Shown here: piece by piece, positions 62,323 to 64,000 of the stretch | Layout of the letters: each line of letters begins with the position of its first letter | Position numbering within the stretch: position 1 is the first letter of the stretch | Source of the DNA: Streptomyces sp. NBC_01549 | Lineage (GTDB): Bacteria; Actinomycetota; Actinomycetes; Streptomycetales; Streptomycetaceae | DNA length: 64,000 nucleotides | Assembly (NCBI RefSeq): GCF_026339955.1 | Contig: NZ_JAPEPW010000001.1 | Location: 6,345,001 to 6,409,000 of the forward strand | Direction: 5' to 3' | The notes under the pieces: generated by a model | Databases searched by the model: none | What the model was told of the DNA's origin: nothing | The model's input: the letters and a program-made list of their open reading frames with translations, nothing else | Program-made: the position numbers and the translations under genes

Positions 62323-64000
62323 TGGCCGGAACCGAACCCGTGTCCGCCGCCGTCAACCGTCGTCGATTTCTGCTCGCCTCAGGCGCCACGGCAGCGGCCG
62401 GCGTCGCCGGAACCAGCGCGGGGGCGCTCCTGCCGCGCCGGCGCCGACACCCCGCCATGGAGCCCGCCGCTCGGAGCGCCGCCGCCCAGCGGCAGGCCCG
62501 CGGCGCCCCGCGGGCAGCGCCGTACGCCCTGACCACCCTGGAGACGACGGCCCGCCTCGGCGGTGGCGCCGGCCCCGGCACCTACCGGCGGCTGGTCTCG
62601 GGCCCCGGCTGGCCCCTGGTCGTCCGCAAGGAGCTCGCCACGCCCGGTGCCGGGCGCCAGGACCGGCGCACCCCGCTCGCGTGCTTCGTGCAGTTCACCG
62701 ACCTCCATCTCGCCGACGTGCAGAACCCGTTGCGCACCGAGTTCCTGCGCTCGCGCGGTGCCTCGTCGTGGCGGGCGCAGGAGGCGCTGACGGTGGCCGG
62801 GGCGGTCGCGCTCGTAGAACAGGTGAACGCGCTCGGAGGAGGGCCGTACACCGGGCTGCGCCCCGCCTTCGTGATGACGACGGGCGACAACGTCGACAAC
62901 AACTCCGCGATCGAACTGGAGTGGTTCCTGGCCGTCATGAACGGGGGCCGGATCACGCCGAACACCGGTGACCCGGCGGCGTACGAGGGCGCCCAGAACT
63001 CCGGTCTTCCCCTGTACTGGCACCCGGGTGACCCCCACCTGCGCGACCTGGACAAGCGGCGCGGGCTGCCCCTGATCCCCGGCTTCCTCGACGCGGCCAC
63101 CCGCCCGGTCACCAGCCCGGGGCTGCGCGTCCCCTGGTACTCCACGGTCGGCAACCACGACGATCTGCCGGGCGGCTGTCTGTCGCCCGCGCTGAACGAC
63201 TTCGCCGTCGGCTCACGCAAGCTGCTGTCGGTGTCCGCCGCGGACGCGGCCGCCTACGCCAAGGCGCTCGGGTCGGGTGACGACCCCAAGAGCGAGGTGC
63301 TCAAGGCGATCCTCACCACGAACGCGGCCTCGGCGCGGACCGTGACCGCCGACGAGCGGCGTCGGCTGTGCACCCCGCACGACTATCTCGCCGCGCATCT
63401 CGATCCCGCCCACGCCGGTGCCGGTCCGGTCGGCCATGGCTACACCCAGGACAACCTGGACGGCGAGCGGATGTACTACTCCTTCAAGGTGGCCGAGAAC
63501 GTCGTCGGCATCAGCATCGACACGACGTATCGCAGCGGCCACTACGAGGGTTCACTCGGCAGCGACCAACTCCGCTGGCTGGAAGGGATCCTGGCCGCGC
63601 ACAGCTCCCGGTCCTACGACGCGGACGGCCGGCTCGTCCGCAACACCGGGGCCGACGACGCCCACATCCTGGTCTTCAGTCACCACCACAGCCCCAGCAT
63701 GACCCGCCGTCCCGACGCCGCCCGCACGGACGAGCCGCGCCACGACGGAGCGGAGGTCATCGCCCTGCTCAGCCGGTTCCCGAACGTGGTGGCCTGGATC
63801 AACGGGCACAGTCACGTCAACCGGATCACGCCGCACCCGCACGCGATGCCCGCCCGCTCCTTCTGGGAGGTCAACACCGCCTCCCACGTGGACTATCCGC
63901 ACCACGCCCGGCTGATCGAACTGGCCGACAACGGGGACGGAACGGTGTCCCTGTTCACCACCCTCGTCGAGTCCGCCGCGCCGCACCGCACCGCCCGGGA
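62323..64000 (+). CDS. Tat-exported metallophosphoesterase (3' truncated by window end)
   Basis: At least 559 residues from ATG 62323 after GGAGGG. NRRRFLLASGATAAAGVAGTSAGA is a twin-arginine signal. The calcineurin-like metal motifs are FTDLHLADVQ (DxH), GDNVDNN, VGNHDD, FSHHHSP and NGHSHVN. It matches the secreted metallophosphoesterase (TIGR03767-type) proteins of actinomycetes. The end lies outside the window. Confidence 0.88.

Noticed and set aside
62255..62330. Possible tRNA-like fold before the metallophosphoesterase
   Set aside because: No cloverleaf with TTCGANNC arm and acceptor pairing could be drawn.

Overview
The window is chromosomal DNA from a high-GC actinomycete, almost certainly Streptomyces. 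Codons are strongly GC-biased at third positions, GTG starts are common, many promoters are followed 6-7 nt later by a start codon (leaderless mRNAs), and the gene order is that of Streptomyces chromosomes: DUF881-sbp-DUF881-FHA-MerR-DUF151-MerR-dinB-gcvP at one end and the divergent EF-Tu gene tuf3 further on. No rRNA, tRNA, CRISPR array, phage or complete IS was seen.

Region 1 (1-12 kb) is a conserved actinobacterial block. It holds the end of a mannose-1-phosphate guanylyltransferase/phosphomutase fusion, two DUF881 proteins around a small basic membrane protein, a GarA-like FHA protein with an added zinc ribbon, the FtsR and ResR-type MerR regulators around a DUF151 protein, then dinB, a PRC-barrel gene and gcvP behind a tandem glycine riboswitch. 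The order matches the Mycobacterium tuberculosis garA-gcvB region.

Region 2 (12-31 kb) is accessory and housekeeping: DUF5999, a GCS2-type ligase, a VWA lipoprotein-like protein, a CPBP protease, PhzF, PadR, SRPBCC, a Clp-N protein, three EamA exporters, MocR and LysR regulators divergent from their likely targets, two PPOX-fold proteins, an isochorismatase-fold protein lacking all three catalytic residues, a Rieske lipoprotein and a HipA-like kinase/DUF3037 pair. A 12-codon leaderless leader ORF followed by strong hairpins precedes the second EamA gene.

Region 3 (31-48 kb): two SDR genes behind a TetR-type palindrome, an orphan ABC solute-binding lipoprotein, ung, a DinB-fold protein, an oxidoreductase, lnt, an NTF2-like protein with striking tandem repeats upstream, an HxlR/carboxymuconolactone decarboxylase divergon, uppP, and a three-gene sugar-type operon (Gfo/Idh/MocA, PmoA-like, cupin). 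Two copies of a MITE-like element are present; one supplies the stop codon of the cupin gene.

Region 4 (48-64 kb): HxlR/thiolase divergon with paired operators, a VTT-domain protein, AlkD-like repair protein, tuf3, a patatin gene frameshifted in a G-run, a spermidine-synthase-like gene, an MFS transporter, a lipoprotein-like pseudogene with two separate lesions, a thioesterase, a LacI regulator next to a GH35 beta-galactosidase that carries a LacI-type operator, and the start of a Tat-exported metallophosphoesterase that runs off the end.
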